A stretch of DNA of 64,000 nt from Typhlomys cinereus (Eukaryota > Chordata > Mammalia > Rodentia > Platacanthomyidae), in assembly GCA_023101885.1 (NCBI GenBank), contig JALPQD010000926.1, forward strand, positions 228,501 through 292,500, given 5' to 3'. Under the pieces are notes generated by a model that worked only from the letters and a program-made list of their open reading frames with translations, was not told the DNA's origin and did no database searches. Made by a program: the position numbers and the translations under genes. Shown here piece by piece: positions 23,109-39,220 of this stretch (the first letter of the stretch is position 1; every line of letters begins with the position of its first letter).

Positions 23109-24053
23109 ATGGAACAGACCAATGCAAGTTCCCTGGTAGGTTTCATTCTCCTGGGCTTTTCAGACCACCCTCGTTTGGAGGCTGTGCTCTTTGTATTTGT
23201 CCTTTTCTTTTACCTTCTGACACTTGTGGGGAATTTTAGTATCATCATCGTCTCTCATCTGCATCCTCCATTGCACACTCCCATGTACTTCTTTCTCAGC
23301 AACCTTTCTTTTCTAGACCTCTGTTTTACTACCAGCCTTGCCCCTCAGACTTTAGTCAATCTGAGAGGACCTGGGAAGACCATCACTTATGGTGGCTGTG
23401 TAGTGCAACTCTATATTTCTCTGGCACTGGGTTCTACTGAATGTATCCTTTTGGCTGTGATGGCCTTGGATCGCTATGTTGCCATCTGCAAACCACTCCA
23501 CTATGTGGTCATCATGAGCCCACGGGTCAGTCATCAGCTGGCTGCATTGTCTTGGCTAAGTGGTTTGGCCAATTCCCTAATCCATGCTACCTTTACCTTG
23601 TGCTTGCCTCTCTGTGGCAACCACAGACTGGACCACTTTATCTGTGAAGTGCCAGCACTCCTCAAGTTGGCTTGTGTGGATACCACTGTGAACGAACTAG
23701 TGCTCTTTGTTGTCAGTATCTTCTTCCTCATAGTTCCACCTGCACTCATCCTCTTCTCCTATGGCTTCATTGCCCGTGCTGTACTGAGGATCAGATCCGT
23801 GGAGGCGAGACACAAAGCCTTCAGCACCTGCTCCTCCCACCTTGCAGTGGTGGTCATTTTCTATGGCACCATAATCTACATGTACCTACAACCCAGTGAC
23901 AGCTATGCCCAAGACCAAGGCAAGTTCATCTCTCTCTTCTACACCATGGTGACCCCCACCTTAAATCCCATCATCTATACTCTGAGAAACAGGGATGTGA
24001 AAGAAGCACTGAAGAAACTTGTTTCAGGGAAGTTGTGTGCACTGCAGACGTGA
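23109..24053 (+). CDS. OR2G3: Olfactory receptor, family 2 subfamily G, OR2G3-like
   Basis: This is an intact 314-aa seven-transmembrane odorant receptor in a single coding exon. Visible features are the glycosylation site N5-[18 protein letters not shown] at 55-70, cysteines C97 and C179, [10 protein letters not shown] at 118-127, [10 protein letters not shown] at 236-245 and PTLNPIIY at 283-290. Residues 19-57 and 160-310 agree closely with my recollection of human OR2G3, including the DRY-adjacent MALDR. I chose the ATG at 23,109 (A at -3, G at +4), directly after a good splice acceptor; it gives the same N-terminal length as OR2G3, and the open frame 18 bases upstream begins with GTG. The previous gene is the OR2G2-like receptor, about 21 kb upstream on the same strand. 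No lesion is seen. Confidence 0.9.
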   Translation: MEQTNASSLVGFILLGFSDHPRLEAVLFVFVLFFYLLTLVGNFSIIIVSHLHPPLHTPMYFFLSNLSFLDLCFTTSLAPQTLVNLRGPGKTITYGGCVVQLYISLALGSTECILLAVMALDRYVAICKPLHYVVIMSPRVSHQLAALSWLSGLANSLIHATFTLCLPLCGNHRLDHFICEVPALLKLACVDTTVNELVLFVVSIFFLIVPPALILFSYGFIARAVLRIRSVEARHKAFSTCSSHLAVVVIFYGTIIYMYLQPSDSYAQDQGKFISLFYTMVTPTLNPIIYTLRNRDVKEALKKLVSGKLCALQT

Positions 24054-24705
24054 CTCAAGGAAGTCTTTCTTCTGTTGAGCTAGACTCACAGTTGGAGGTT
24101 CTGGGCTAATTATATTTATCTTCATAAGGGAACTTGTCCCCTTTATGTGTAATTAGGCAAACTGTAACATTTTTATGTTGTGGAAAAGAGAAATGTGCAT
24201 AGCTAAACTGTGATATTCTACAAAGTCTATATTTACCTCTGACATACATGTGCAAGGAGTCAAAAGGTTAAATTGCTAAATGCTTACCATTTTTTAGGTT
24301 ATGAGATTTTTATTTTTCCAATTTCAGAGATTTTTATTTTTCCAATTTCAATGAACTGTTCAGTTTTGTACAAATTGAATAGCTTGTGTTTATTTTATAA
24401 TATTCCTACTAAATTTCATGTTAGAAAATTCTGTTAACTTTCTCTGCTAACAGAACAAACACCAGGTCACAGCCCCCAACTCACTGATTAGTAGAATATT
24501 GAATTAATTATTTTTTATATCTTTTTTATTACTTGTTCACATTAATATCCAAAGTGATGAGTTTCATTACATTGTTTTTGTTCATACTTTTTTCTTGTTA
24601 GTATTCAAAACACAGAATGCTGTAAATTTGGATGTTAGTCTGTTTAGGGAACATCTATGTATAATTCAAATTTTAGCAAACTTATTGCTGAAATGAGCAC
24701 CAACA
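24054..24705. other. 3' flank of the OR2G3-like gene
   Basis: AT-rich sequence with no coding. A short direct duplication of GAGATTTTTATTTTTCCAAT lies at about 24,302-24,347. Confidence 0.6.
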
Positions 24706-24709
24706 TCTC

Positions 24710-24835
24710 ATTTCAAGTTGGGTGTGGTGGCATGTGTGTATTTTGCAGCATTTGGGAGACAGAGGCACTGGTACACCATAGTTCAATCAGCCTGGCCTAC
24801 AAATCAAGACCTTGTCTCAAAGCAAAAAGATTTAA
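24710..24835 (+). repeat. Old B1 (7SL-derived) SINE
   Basis: GGGTGTGGTGGCATGTGTGT is followed by CATTTGGGAGACAGAGGCAC, GCCTGGCCTACAAATC and CTTGTCTCAAA, in B1 order. It seems to lack much of the internal duplicated segment of modern mouse B1, so it may be a proto-B1 type. B1 supports a rodent source. Confidence 0.8.
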
Positions 24836-25299
24836 GAATGTAGAATATAAGGGGCCAAAGAAACAAAGCACATTCGACATATTTTGTTTTAATACTTGGT
24901 AAATGTATCTCCTTTTGTGGCCAAGACAAGCATTTTGAAAGAGAAGATAATCTAATATGTTGTTCTAAATTATCCAATTTTCCTGGTAAGAATTCAATTA
25001 GAACTTATGATATCATTTCCTGTTTTGAAAATTGGTATAACATAGAACAAACATATTTAATGTATATACATATTATTCATATACCCATATAAAGATCCCC
25101 ACGCTAAAAGTAATATACCTGTCACTTCTGGAAGTTTCCTTGTGGTTCTATTTGTTGTTATCCAACTGTGAAAATAAAGCATGAGATCTACCCTTTAAGC
25201 ATAAGTCCACACATGCCACCATGTTGCTGGTTGTGGGTCCTGCAAAACCATCTTTAGCCCTTCTTCACCTCTTAGTCTAAACTAAAACTGTATTCAAAT
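24836..25299. other. Intergenic, nothing identified
   Basis: AT-rich sequence with no gene seen. Confidence 0.55.
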
Positions 25300-25730
25300 C
25301 CACAGTAAATAAAATAGTATGGCACTGAAACAAAAAATAAACACAAAGTAGAGAACAGAAACAGACCCTATTCTTTTTGGTGAACTGATTTTCAATGCCT
25401 TTTCAATATAGGATGTGAGGAAAACAGAATATCTGTGCACCACATACATCCTGCATAAAAATGAACTCAAAATAAATTAATGACATAGACACAATACCTG
25501 AAACCTTAAACCTTCCAGAAAGAAATAGTCTTGACAGACCTTTTTTGGACAAGACACCCAAATCTCAGGAAATGAAGGCAAAATTAAGCAAAGACAGAAA
25601 ATATTATAGGATACTATCAAAGTGAAAACATTTTCACAGAAAAGGACATGGTCAACAGAGGATGAGACAACTTGAGGCTCTACTTTGAATCTATGTCTGA
25701 TAAGAGGCTAAATATCTAAACCTCACAAAG
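25300..25730 (+). repeat. Ancient L1 ORF2 fragment
   Basis: Conceptual translation with many stops shows a decayed ORF2 middle-to-late region (ATAGTATGGCACTGAAACA, then CAGAAAATATTATAGGATAC). It is much older than the L1 3' end that follows it. Confidence 0.6.
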
Positions 25731-25744
25731 CATTCACACTATCC

Positions 25745-26510
25745 ACTAACCCCCCTCACCACAGTCTCCTACTCTTATTCCATCTACCTTTGAATCTATT
25801 CTTATAGTAAGACTCTACTATAACAGCCTTTTATCTCTGGCTAGGAGGAGACATCCAGTACTCATCAGGATGGAGCCAAGGGCGGTGCAGGAACAGCAAA
25901 ACTGGGAAAAAAACACAACAAACCATAATTCAGAACATCAAAGACCCTACATTAACCACCTGGAACCAGGCCAGCTTAATCTCTCCCCATCCTAAAGCTC
26001 AGGGAAATTTGCAGAAGAGGGGGCGGTAAGATTGTAAGAGCCTAAAGATGGGGAGGAGCAACGATATGCAAGATATTCCACACAAGTTAGGGCCAAAGTA
26101 ACCATAATAGGACTTTGCATGACCTGCGCAATGACCAACATAGCATTGACCCTCCAAAGTCTAGCATGGATCACAGGCACTAGGATCCTTAGAAGCAAAG
26201 GATTAATAGCCACAATAGTGTTCCTATACTAAAGGGGAACACAAGAAAGGGCTCTAGGCAATGCTACTGAGTCCTTACACCTCATTAGAGTGGAGGACCC
26301 AGAGGGAAGCTTGACATTCACACTAAAGGATGCTCCAGGGATGGGGTGGGGAGAGGGGGCACTGGGAGAAAGGGACGGAGGGGGGAAAGGAAGCAGAAAA
26401 GGGCAGAGGGAGCAAGGGGATCCAGGGAGGGATGGAGGGAGGGAGGGGATTGGGGTACCTATTCGATTTGTATGAGTGGAAAAAATTAATTAATTAATTA
26501 AAAAAAGAAG
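25745..26510 (+). mobile_element. L1 3' end, older subfamily
   Basis: Sense L1 3'UTR starts about 25,750 (ACTCTTATTCCATCTACC) and includes the G-rich polypurine tract at 26,320-26,450. It ends in ATTTGTATGAGTGG and an A-rich (TTAA)n tail at 26,475-26,510. The glycine-rich frame at 26,290-26,475 is a product of the polypurine tract. Confidence 0.88.
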
Positions 26511-27639
26511 AGAATGAAATAATTCATTAAAAATGAGAGATGGATGTTACCAAGAAAACATAATAAAATGACCAAAATCTTTGATCAGGTAAATATATAC
26601 ATAACCAAACCATTACATTATATCCTCTCAGGAATTTCAAGATGAATTTCTGTATTGGTGTGCTTTGACATGTGACTTTCAGTATACATACTCTAAATTT
26701 TTGCTTTGTGATTTCTATGAGGCTTAAATGAAACATTTGGCAATTAGAAATACTACTTAAGTTGACAGCAAATTAAATTGAACCACACAAAATAATTAAT
26801 TTCATACCATTTTATGTGTTTGCTGTCACAGAGTGTATCTTTGTTTATAATGTACCATATTTCATATTTCAGCAGCTGCTATTAATTAGCAGTCTCATCT
26901 TTTATTCTTTACACATCCATGTAATTTATGTGCCCATTACAATTTTGACGCGTTCTTCACTGAACACACTCTTTGCTGAGCATACTTAGGTGAGATTGTA
27001 CTTTTGTATACTTTTCTATACTAATTTGAATTTTTTCAGCTTCAAGATTCCCTTAATAAGATGATGGTGAACTCCTATAATCTTTATTAGTTTCAAAAGT
27101 ATTTGTCTATGTGTTCTAAGGACATAACATTTTTGGTTGCTTTTTCTTCCCCATTGGCACTTTAAACATACTGCCCCCTTTTCTCTTGATCATTTAAGTT
27201 CTGCTGAGATAGGTGTTCTCAGCATTGGAAGAGATCTTTTGTTTTGGATAATTTGATTTTATCTTGTTGCTCCCAAGTTTTGACTTTCAGGAATTTTCTA
27301 ATAAAATATCTAGGCAAAGATTTCATTATATTGGAATTTCTTTGAGAGTCATTGGTTTTTGTAAATTTTTGCAACCTTTCAGATTTGAAATCTTTTGTGA
27401 TAATTTCAGTAAGTTTTCCTCTTTTTTATGTAGAAAAGCAATAATACTTGCACAGTTAATCATGGAGAGTAACAGGCCTGATAGTGAGACAGGCCAACCA
27501 AAATGGAGTCAGTATTAAACTATAGTGATTAAAGACTAACACCCACCCTCCAAAATAAAGCAAATCTTATCAAGGATTAATTTAACTTTAAAAATAAATA
27601 CAAATTATAAATTCACTCTTCTCAACGTGACAGTTTACC
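26511..27639. other. AT-rich sequence, possibly including the distal 3'UTR of the RBBP4 pseudogene
   Basis: No gene seen. The minus strand of the right-hand part (about 27,250-27,639) could be distal 3'UTR of the adjacent processed pseudogene, but I see no clear terminal polyT or TSD. Confidence 0.4.
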
Positions 27640-28300
27640 TGTGATACAGCTTCCAGGTAAAAACATACATCTTTACAATTTGGGGGTACCAAGTTTTAAA
27701 AAAAGCACAAAACAAACAAACAAATAAACAAACAAACCACTTCACAGAAAAGCTCAAGAAATACACAAATAAGAAAAAATATGGGCAAAAAGAACATGTA
27801 GTCTTAACTGAAGAAAACAAGAGACTAGAAATGTGCACCTTAGAAGGTCAGGCATCAAGACTTTAAAGCAGAAAACTGTATGACTTAAATGTCCCCTAAC
27901 TCCTGAATAAAAATGGCATCTTGTAGTATTTATACTTCGTGACTTGGACACCTACATCAATTGGTCTTTATTTACTCTGTCCTTTACTTTTGACTTTGAG
28001 AAACCTGGGAAAAATAATTACACATAATATATTCCTTTCTGTAGTTACTTTAAACCTGGGTCTGTTACTAGAAAATTCCTGAAGAAATTTTAAATATGTC
28101 TGTGGTTTTGTTTTAGCTCCCCAGTTAAATGCAACAGCATTGTTGATGTCCCCTATATAGCTGAACAAAGTTTCTGTCTCAAAAACAGTGTTAAATCGAT
28201 CTCAAGGCTCAGATTTAAAAGTGGAGTCTAAATCCTAAGTGCGTGCATGTATAAAATTCTTGTCCTTCTGTATCCACATTTTTCAGGGTCTTTATCATTA

Positions 28301-28551
<251 letters not shown>

Positions 28552-28557
28552 TCACTA

Positions 28558-28671
<114 letters not shown>

Positions 28672-28875
28672 CTAATGATTGGAAAATAGGTAGTACACGT
28701 TAGCAGTGTGTGCATCCACTGAGTGGCTTGGTTTGGAAGTATTGTTTGAATGAGTGTATCCCAAATCATATCCCATATGGTTATAGCAACTGACATAAGT
28801 GAAGACGCATGGAGCAGATGCCAGGAGACATCTACTACTGCTGTGTGTCCTATAGGGATGCCTTTGAATCCATTA

Positions 28876-32474
<3,599 letters not shown>

Positions 32475-32643
32475 TCACTGTTGTAGTTTGATGCATCAGC
32501 CTGAACACCATATCATGGAGCTAGACACTGGCTAAGATGGTTTTGTTCATCTGATGCTTCCCCAGGACAAGTCTGTGAATGCTAAAATATTTCCCTTCAT
32601 GCCTGATTACATCTGGAAGCTACTGCAAAGTTAAACTGTGCTA

Positions 32644-33479
<836 letters not shown>

Positions 33480-34219
33480 AAATATTTCATGGGAGTTCTT
33501 CCACAGCTCTGCCAAATGGCCATCACACTCTTTAAATGAGCATATTTGGGCCCTGGTCCCCTCTTCCAGCTGGGCTCAGCTTCTGCTGCAGTTCTGGCAT
33601 GCAGTCCATATGACGGTATCCTCCATCTCTCATCTAACTCATGCAGCCACCTTTATTACCTAACTAACCCAAGCCTTCGTCCAGTACTCTCCCATGCTAA
33701 TTATTAAAATATCCCCCAAGAATTTAATAAAGGTCACAAAAACCACAGGTTGGTGACCAACAGACCAATACCATACAACTGAGGACCCCAAGAATCTTCA
33801 CATTTAACCCTAAGATAAGTACCATTTTATTTTTCTTTTTAACCTGAATCAATAGCCACCATAGCTTAAGATTTCGATACACAAAGCCCCCAAATACCCA
33901 CCCCTTCAGTTTCTTAGCTATTCACTCACTCATCTAAAAGTTGCCATTCCCCATTGAATTCCAACCCTATATTGTCTTCTTAAAGCTGTTCTGATACTTA
34001 GTCCAAACCTCACCTAATAAACCCTGACACTCATTCTTAAGCCTCTCAGTGAAAGCTAGACCAAAACCCTGTCATTCCCTTTAACCAGAGCTGGGCTTAC
34101 CCACTTCTTGGGCATTACAATAACCTTACCCAAAAACAACATCAAGCAACCCTAGTAAGTTCATCCAAGTGTAATAATTCTGTTGGACTCATAAGAAAGA
34201 AACCTGAGACCAAATACAA

Positions 34220-35240
34220 AATGCCCAAGTCACACCATAAATCTACAAAATACAACAATAATAAAAAAGGACAAAAAAATCTCCTACAAAAAAGTTGACC
34301 CCGTAATGATAGATACCAACTAGAATAACTTCTTGGATATTAACGAAGAAATCAACAACCAAGATAATGATGTTCAAAGCTCAATTATTAATATGATCTA
34401 AACAATGCATGAGGAACTCCAAGAGGATGAGATGAAAAAGGCAGTTGAAGAAACAAAGCTAAGCATAGAGTAGTTGAAAAAAATCCCATGCAGAGATTAA
34501 GTTTGAAAATTAAAAACAAACTAAATACAATCCAAAACTCAACAGAGAGTTTCACCAACAGAATTTATAAAGCACAAAATAGAATATCAGAACTAGAAGA
34601 CAAGATGGCAGAACAAGTGTTCAATTAAAGATGCTGATAAAACTAAAAAATACTTGAGAGGAATACTCAAGAGCTATGGGACACTTTGAAAACACTAAAC
34701 CTGTACATTTATGAAATACAAGAACAAGAAACCCAAAAAAGCACATCAGAAAAGATTTTTTTCACACTATCATAAATGAAAATTTCCACATCTAATGAAA
34801 GAGATCTTTATCTAAATACAGGAGGCATATCACACAGCAATCATACATGAACAAAATAGAAACTTGCCATGGCAAATAATAACCAAACACTGCAGATACA
34901 AGACAAAGAAAATGCTTTGAGAGCTTCAAGAGAAAAAAACTAAGTCACATTTAAAGATAAGCCTATTAGAATAACAGTTGATTTTTCAATAAAAACAGTA
35001 AAAAGCCAGAAGAGATTGGAGAGATATACTTCAAGTTATGAATGATCACAAATGCCATCTCAGGCTGTTACATCCATCAAAATTATCAGTCATGACTGAA
35101 GGTGAAAGAAAAATTTTCCACCATAAGGATAAACTAAAGGCCTACATGACCACCAAACCAGGCCTACAGAAGATGCTAGAAAAAATACTTGTTAAAAATC
35201 AAAGGACAAACATATCCAAAAGGATATAAGGGAAAAACAG
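34220..35240 (+). pseudogene. ORF1 remnant of the older L1
   Basis: Many stops are present. ENRISELEDKM-like coiled-coil codons lie near 34,580, and a readable C-terminal piece at 35,038-35,229 contains LSVMTEGERKIF and KPGLQKMLEKI. It is clearly homologous to the ORF1 C-terminus at 38,844-39,170. Confidence 0.8.
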
Positions 35241-35372
35241 TGCCAACACAACTACTAAGCAAAGAAATACACATATTAAAATCTCAAAACTCAGAAAATG
35301 ACAGGAATTAACAAATATGTGTCAATTATAACCCTAAACATCAATGGACTTAACTCTTTAATCAAGAGACAT

Positions 35373-36125
35373 AGGTTACACCTCCCTCACTGTGGTTTCC
35401 TACTTTTATTACATTTACCTTTGAATATACTCTTATAACAAGACTCTAGTTTAACAGCTTTTTATCTCTGGCCAGGGGGTGACATACAATACCCATCAGG
35501 ATGGAGTGAAGGGCATTGTAGGAGCAGCAAAACTGCAAAAGAAAATCAACAAACCATAATCCAGAACTTCAGAGACTCTATATCAACCACCTAGAACTAG
35601 GCCAGACTAATCTCTCCTCATTCTGAAGCTCAGGGAAATTTGGGGAAGAGGGGGCAGTAAGATTGTAAGAGCGCAAGGATGGGAGGAACAATGACTTGCA
35701 AGATTCTCCACACAAGTTAGCGCCGAAGCAATCATAATTGGACTTTCAATGCCCTGCGCAATGTCCAACACACTACTGATCTCACAAAGTCTAGCATTTG
35801 CTAAAGGCACTAGGATCCTGGGAGGCAAGGGATTGACAGCCACAGTAGTGTTCCTATGCTTAAGGGGAACACAGGAAAGGGTTCACGGAAATGCCACTGG
35901 GTCCTTGTACGTCATTGGAGAGGAGGGCCCAGAGGAGAGTCTGTCATGCACATTAAAGGATTCTCTGGGTTTGGGGGGGGAGGCACTGGGGGATGGGGAG
36001 GGAGCGGCAAGGGGAGGGGGAGCAGGGGGGCCGGTGGTTGGAGGAGGGTGGGAGGGAACCGGTGTACCTACTAAGTTTGTATGGCGGAAATAATAATATA
36101 AAATGTTAAAAATAGAAACATTAAA
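35373..36125 (+). mobile_element. 5'-truncated L1 3'UTR without TSD, with host deletion
   Basis: Young-type L1 3'UTR, starting in CTCCCTCACTGTGGTTTCC and ending in TTTGTATGGCGG and an A-rich tail at 36,075-36,128. The host ORF2 stops at the equivalent of 39,295 on the left and resumes at the equivalent of about 40,175 on the right. About 880 host bases are therefore missing, and no duplicated flank is visible. Confidence 0.8.
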
Positions 36126-37199
36126 AAAAAGCTTTAGAGAAACAAGAGCAATCCAATCCCAAAAGGAGTAGAAGAGAGATTAGTAAAATCAGGGGAGAAG
36201 TATCTGAAATTGAGAGAAGGAAAACAATACAGAGAATCAACCAGTCGAAAAGCTATTTCTTTGAAAAAATTAATAAGATTGATACACCCTTAGCTAAATT
36301 AACCACAAGCAAGAGAGAGAAAACCCAAATTAACAAAATTAGAAATGAAAATGGAGTTATCACTGATACCCAAGATATCCAGAGAATTATAACGTCATAT
36401 TTCAAAAACTTATACTCTGTGAAATTTGACAACACAAAAGAGATGGATGAATTCCTAAGTAAACACAAGTTACCTAAATTGAATCAGGAAGTTGTGAATT
36501 ATTTAAATAGTCCTATAACATATGGGGAAGTCAATGAAGTAATCTCGAATCTTCCCACCAAAAAAATGTTCTGGACCACATGGATTCAGCACAGAGTTCT
36601 ACCAGACATCTAAGGAACAAATGTTCCATCAAATAACAAAGGAAAGAACACTATCGAATTCGTTCTATGAAGCTAATATTGTCTTAATCCCAAAACCTAA
36701 TAAAGATACACTTAAAAAAGAAAACTATAGGACAATTGCTCTGATGAACACAGATGCAAAGATTCTCAATAAAGTCTTAGCAAATCGGATTCAAAAACAT
36801 ATCAAAAAATCATTCACTGTGATCAAGTAAGCGGTTGGTTCAACTTATGCAAATCAATAAATGTAATTCACCATATAAACCAGTACAAAATTCAAGAGCA
36901 CATGATACTCTCAATAGATACAGAAAAAGCTTTTGACAAGATCCAACAGCCCTTTATGATCAAAACCCTAAAGACAGTAGGAATGGAAGGAACCTTTATC
37001 GATATCATAAAAGCTGCATACGACAATCCAAGAGCAAGGATTATAATCAATGGGGAAAAACTTGAAGCATTCCCGCTTCGATCAGGAGTTAGACAAGGCT
37101 GTCCACTCACACCACTTCTATTCAGTATTGTACTTGCAGTCTTAGCTGAAGCCATAAGACAAGAAAGGGAGATAAAAGGGATTCAAATCGGCAAGGAAG

Positions 37200-37500
37200 G
37201 GGCTGGAGAGGTGGCTCAGGGGTTAAGCCTCTGCCTTGCAGGCGGAAGGTCCTGAGTTCGGATCCCAGATCCCACGTATAGACGCCAGGCGGAAGCGGGG
37301 GCGGCCTGCGCTTCTGGCCCTGGTAGGGCGGAGCCTGTGAATCCCGGAACAGAAGGAGGTGGAGGCGTCCATGGTGGTTCACGAATTCATCCGTGGTTCT
37401 ACACATACACAGACACACACAGACACACATGCGCGCGCGCGCACATACACACGCATATGCACACAGTTGAATAAATAATAATAATAAAAAAAATTTAAAA
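37200..37500 (+). mobile_element. tRNA-derived SINE, best-preserved copy
   Basis: It is flanked by a perfect 15-bp TSD (AAATCGGCAAGGAAG) at 37,185-37,199 and 37,501-37,515. It starts GGGCTGGAGAGGTGGCTCAG, has an A-box-like GTGGCTCAGGGGTT and a B-box-like AGTTCGGATCCC (about 37,255), a GC-rich body, an AC/GC alternating tract (37,400-37,465), AATAAATAATAATAATAAA and an A tail. The head resembles B2-type rodent SINEs, but the body is not the mouse B2 body as I know it. Confidence 0.92.
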
Positions 37501-37690
37501 AAATCGGCAAGGAAGAAGTCAAGTTATCTCTATTTGCAGATGACATGATTGTGTACCTGAGTGATCCCAAAAACTTCACCAGGAAACTCCTGGAACTAAT
37601 ACAGAAGTTTAGAGGGTGGCAGGATACAAGATAAACATACAAAACTCAGTGACCTTCCTATACGCCCAGGATGAAAAAAGTGAAAAAGGC

Positions 37691-38098
37691 CTTTACACCC
37701 CACCCCGCTCGGCCGGTCGGGACACGCACGCGGTCCAGCCGGGCCTCACCCCGCGCCCTAGGTAAGTCGCCGTTCGGGCCCCGCCCACCAGGACCCCAGG
37801 TCAGCCCACAGGGACCGGTCTCCGACTCCCACCATCCAGCCGGAGCACGGAGGCCGAGGGACGAGGAGGACCTACCCCTGCGCCCGGGCCCGCCCCAGCT
37901 GCCCTCGGGTTAAATAGCTCCACACCAACGCCCCCATCCTCCCTTTACACCCCAGCCCGCTCCGCCAGTCGGGACGCGCGCGCGTGTTCCAGCCGGGCCT
38001 GACCCTGCACCCTAGGTAAGTCTCCGCCTGCGTCGGCCCACCAGGACCCCAGGCCAAATAATTCAATTTAGTGAAATTGAGAGATCTTAAGAGTTAAA
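37691..38098 (+). promoter_or_regulatory. L1 5'UTR with two tandem promoter monomers
   Basis: A GC- and CpG-rich unit beginning CTTTACACCCCA(C/G)CCCGCT starts at 37,691 and again at 37,943, a period of 252 bp. The second copy is cut short at about 38,055, where a short AT-rich tether leads to ORF1. Each copy contains CCCTAGGTAAGTC, a splice-donor-like word. In mouse L1, monomers of this kind carry promoter activity; here that is inferred. Confidence 0.85.
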
Positions 38099-39170
38099 AT
38101 GACAATGCCAAAGTCAAAGAGCAAATCCATGAGAAGCAACACTCAAGTAAACAAATTTCCCACTGAAGAAATTAATCCCATAATGTTAGACTCCAACCAG
38201 AACAAACCCGCGGAAAAAGGCCAAGAAAGCCTCACCCAGGATAAAGTCTTTCAAAATATGATCATTACCATATTCAATACTATGAAAGAGGAAATCCGGG
38301 AGGAATTACATAATCGAATCAATCGCTTTGAAGAGGAACACAACAGACACTTGGACGAGTTGAGAAAAACAGTGCAAGAAACAAAAAGTGGCATAGAGCA
38401 GTTAAAACAAACTCAAGCAGAGTTTAAAACTGAGCTAAAAGACAAGTTATCTTCAACCCAGAATGCCACAGAGAGTCTTATCAACAGAACTAACCAAGCA
38501 GAAAACAGAATTTCAGACCTTGAAGATAAAGTGGGAGTACTAACCAGCTCAATGGAAGAGGTTGTTAAAGCCAAAAAGATACTTGAGAGAAATATCCAAG
38601 AGATATGGGACACCCTGAAGAAGCCTAACATGAGTATTCATGGAATACCAGAGCAAGAATCTCAAAATACCACCCCTGAGGAAATTTTTCAAACGATCAT
38701 CAAGGAAAACTTTCCTCATCTAAAAAAAGAGAGGCCCTATCCATATACAAGAGGCATTCCGCACCCCAAACAGATACGACCAAAATAGAAGCACGCCGTG
38801 GCAAATAATAGTTAAAACACTCCACATTCAAGATAAAGAACTGGTGCTGAGAGCTTCAAGGGAGAAAAAACAAGTCACTTTTAAAGGTAAACCTATTAAA
38901 ATAACAAATGACTTCTCAGTCGAAACAGTAAAAACAAGAAGAGCTTGGAGAGACATACTTCAAGTATTGAATGAGCAAAAATGTCAACCCAGGCTGATTT
39001 ACCCTGCAAAACTATCTGTCATGATCGAGGGAGAAAGAAAAATGTTCCAGCACAAAGACAACTTGAAGGGATACATGTCCACCAAACCAGGCCTTCAAAA
39101 AATGCTAGAAATGATACTCAAGCGTGAAGAAAAAAACAGGCATATCCAGGAGAACAGAAGGCAAATATAA
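38099..39170 (+). pseudogene. L1 ORF1, one frameshift
   Basis: ORF1p is the trimeric RNA chaperone of the L1 RNP. The ATG at 38,099 opens a frame running to 38,788 with a long coiled coil (about residues 45-180, including ISDLEDKVG) and the start of the RRM (IPEQESQNTTPEEI). A one-base insertion near 38,735 shifts the frame; the correct frame continues to a stop at 39,170 and includes KKQVTFKGKPIKITND and KPGLQKMLEMI. Apart from this base the length corresponds to about 356 aa. It lies 50 bp upstream of ORF2. The comparison is with the minus-strand copy at 12.9-14.3 kb. Confidence 0.93.
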
Positions 39171-39220
39171 CACCGTTAAAAGCGAAGCAATATACTTATA
39201 AAAGCTACTAAACATAATAA

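Noticed and set aside
37671..38066. GC-rich open frames (proline/arginine-rich) as a gene with a CpG-island promoter
   Set aside because: The region is the tandem-monomer 5'UTR of the L1. Frames on both strands are open because of composition.
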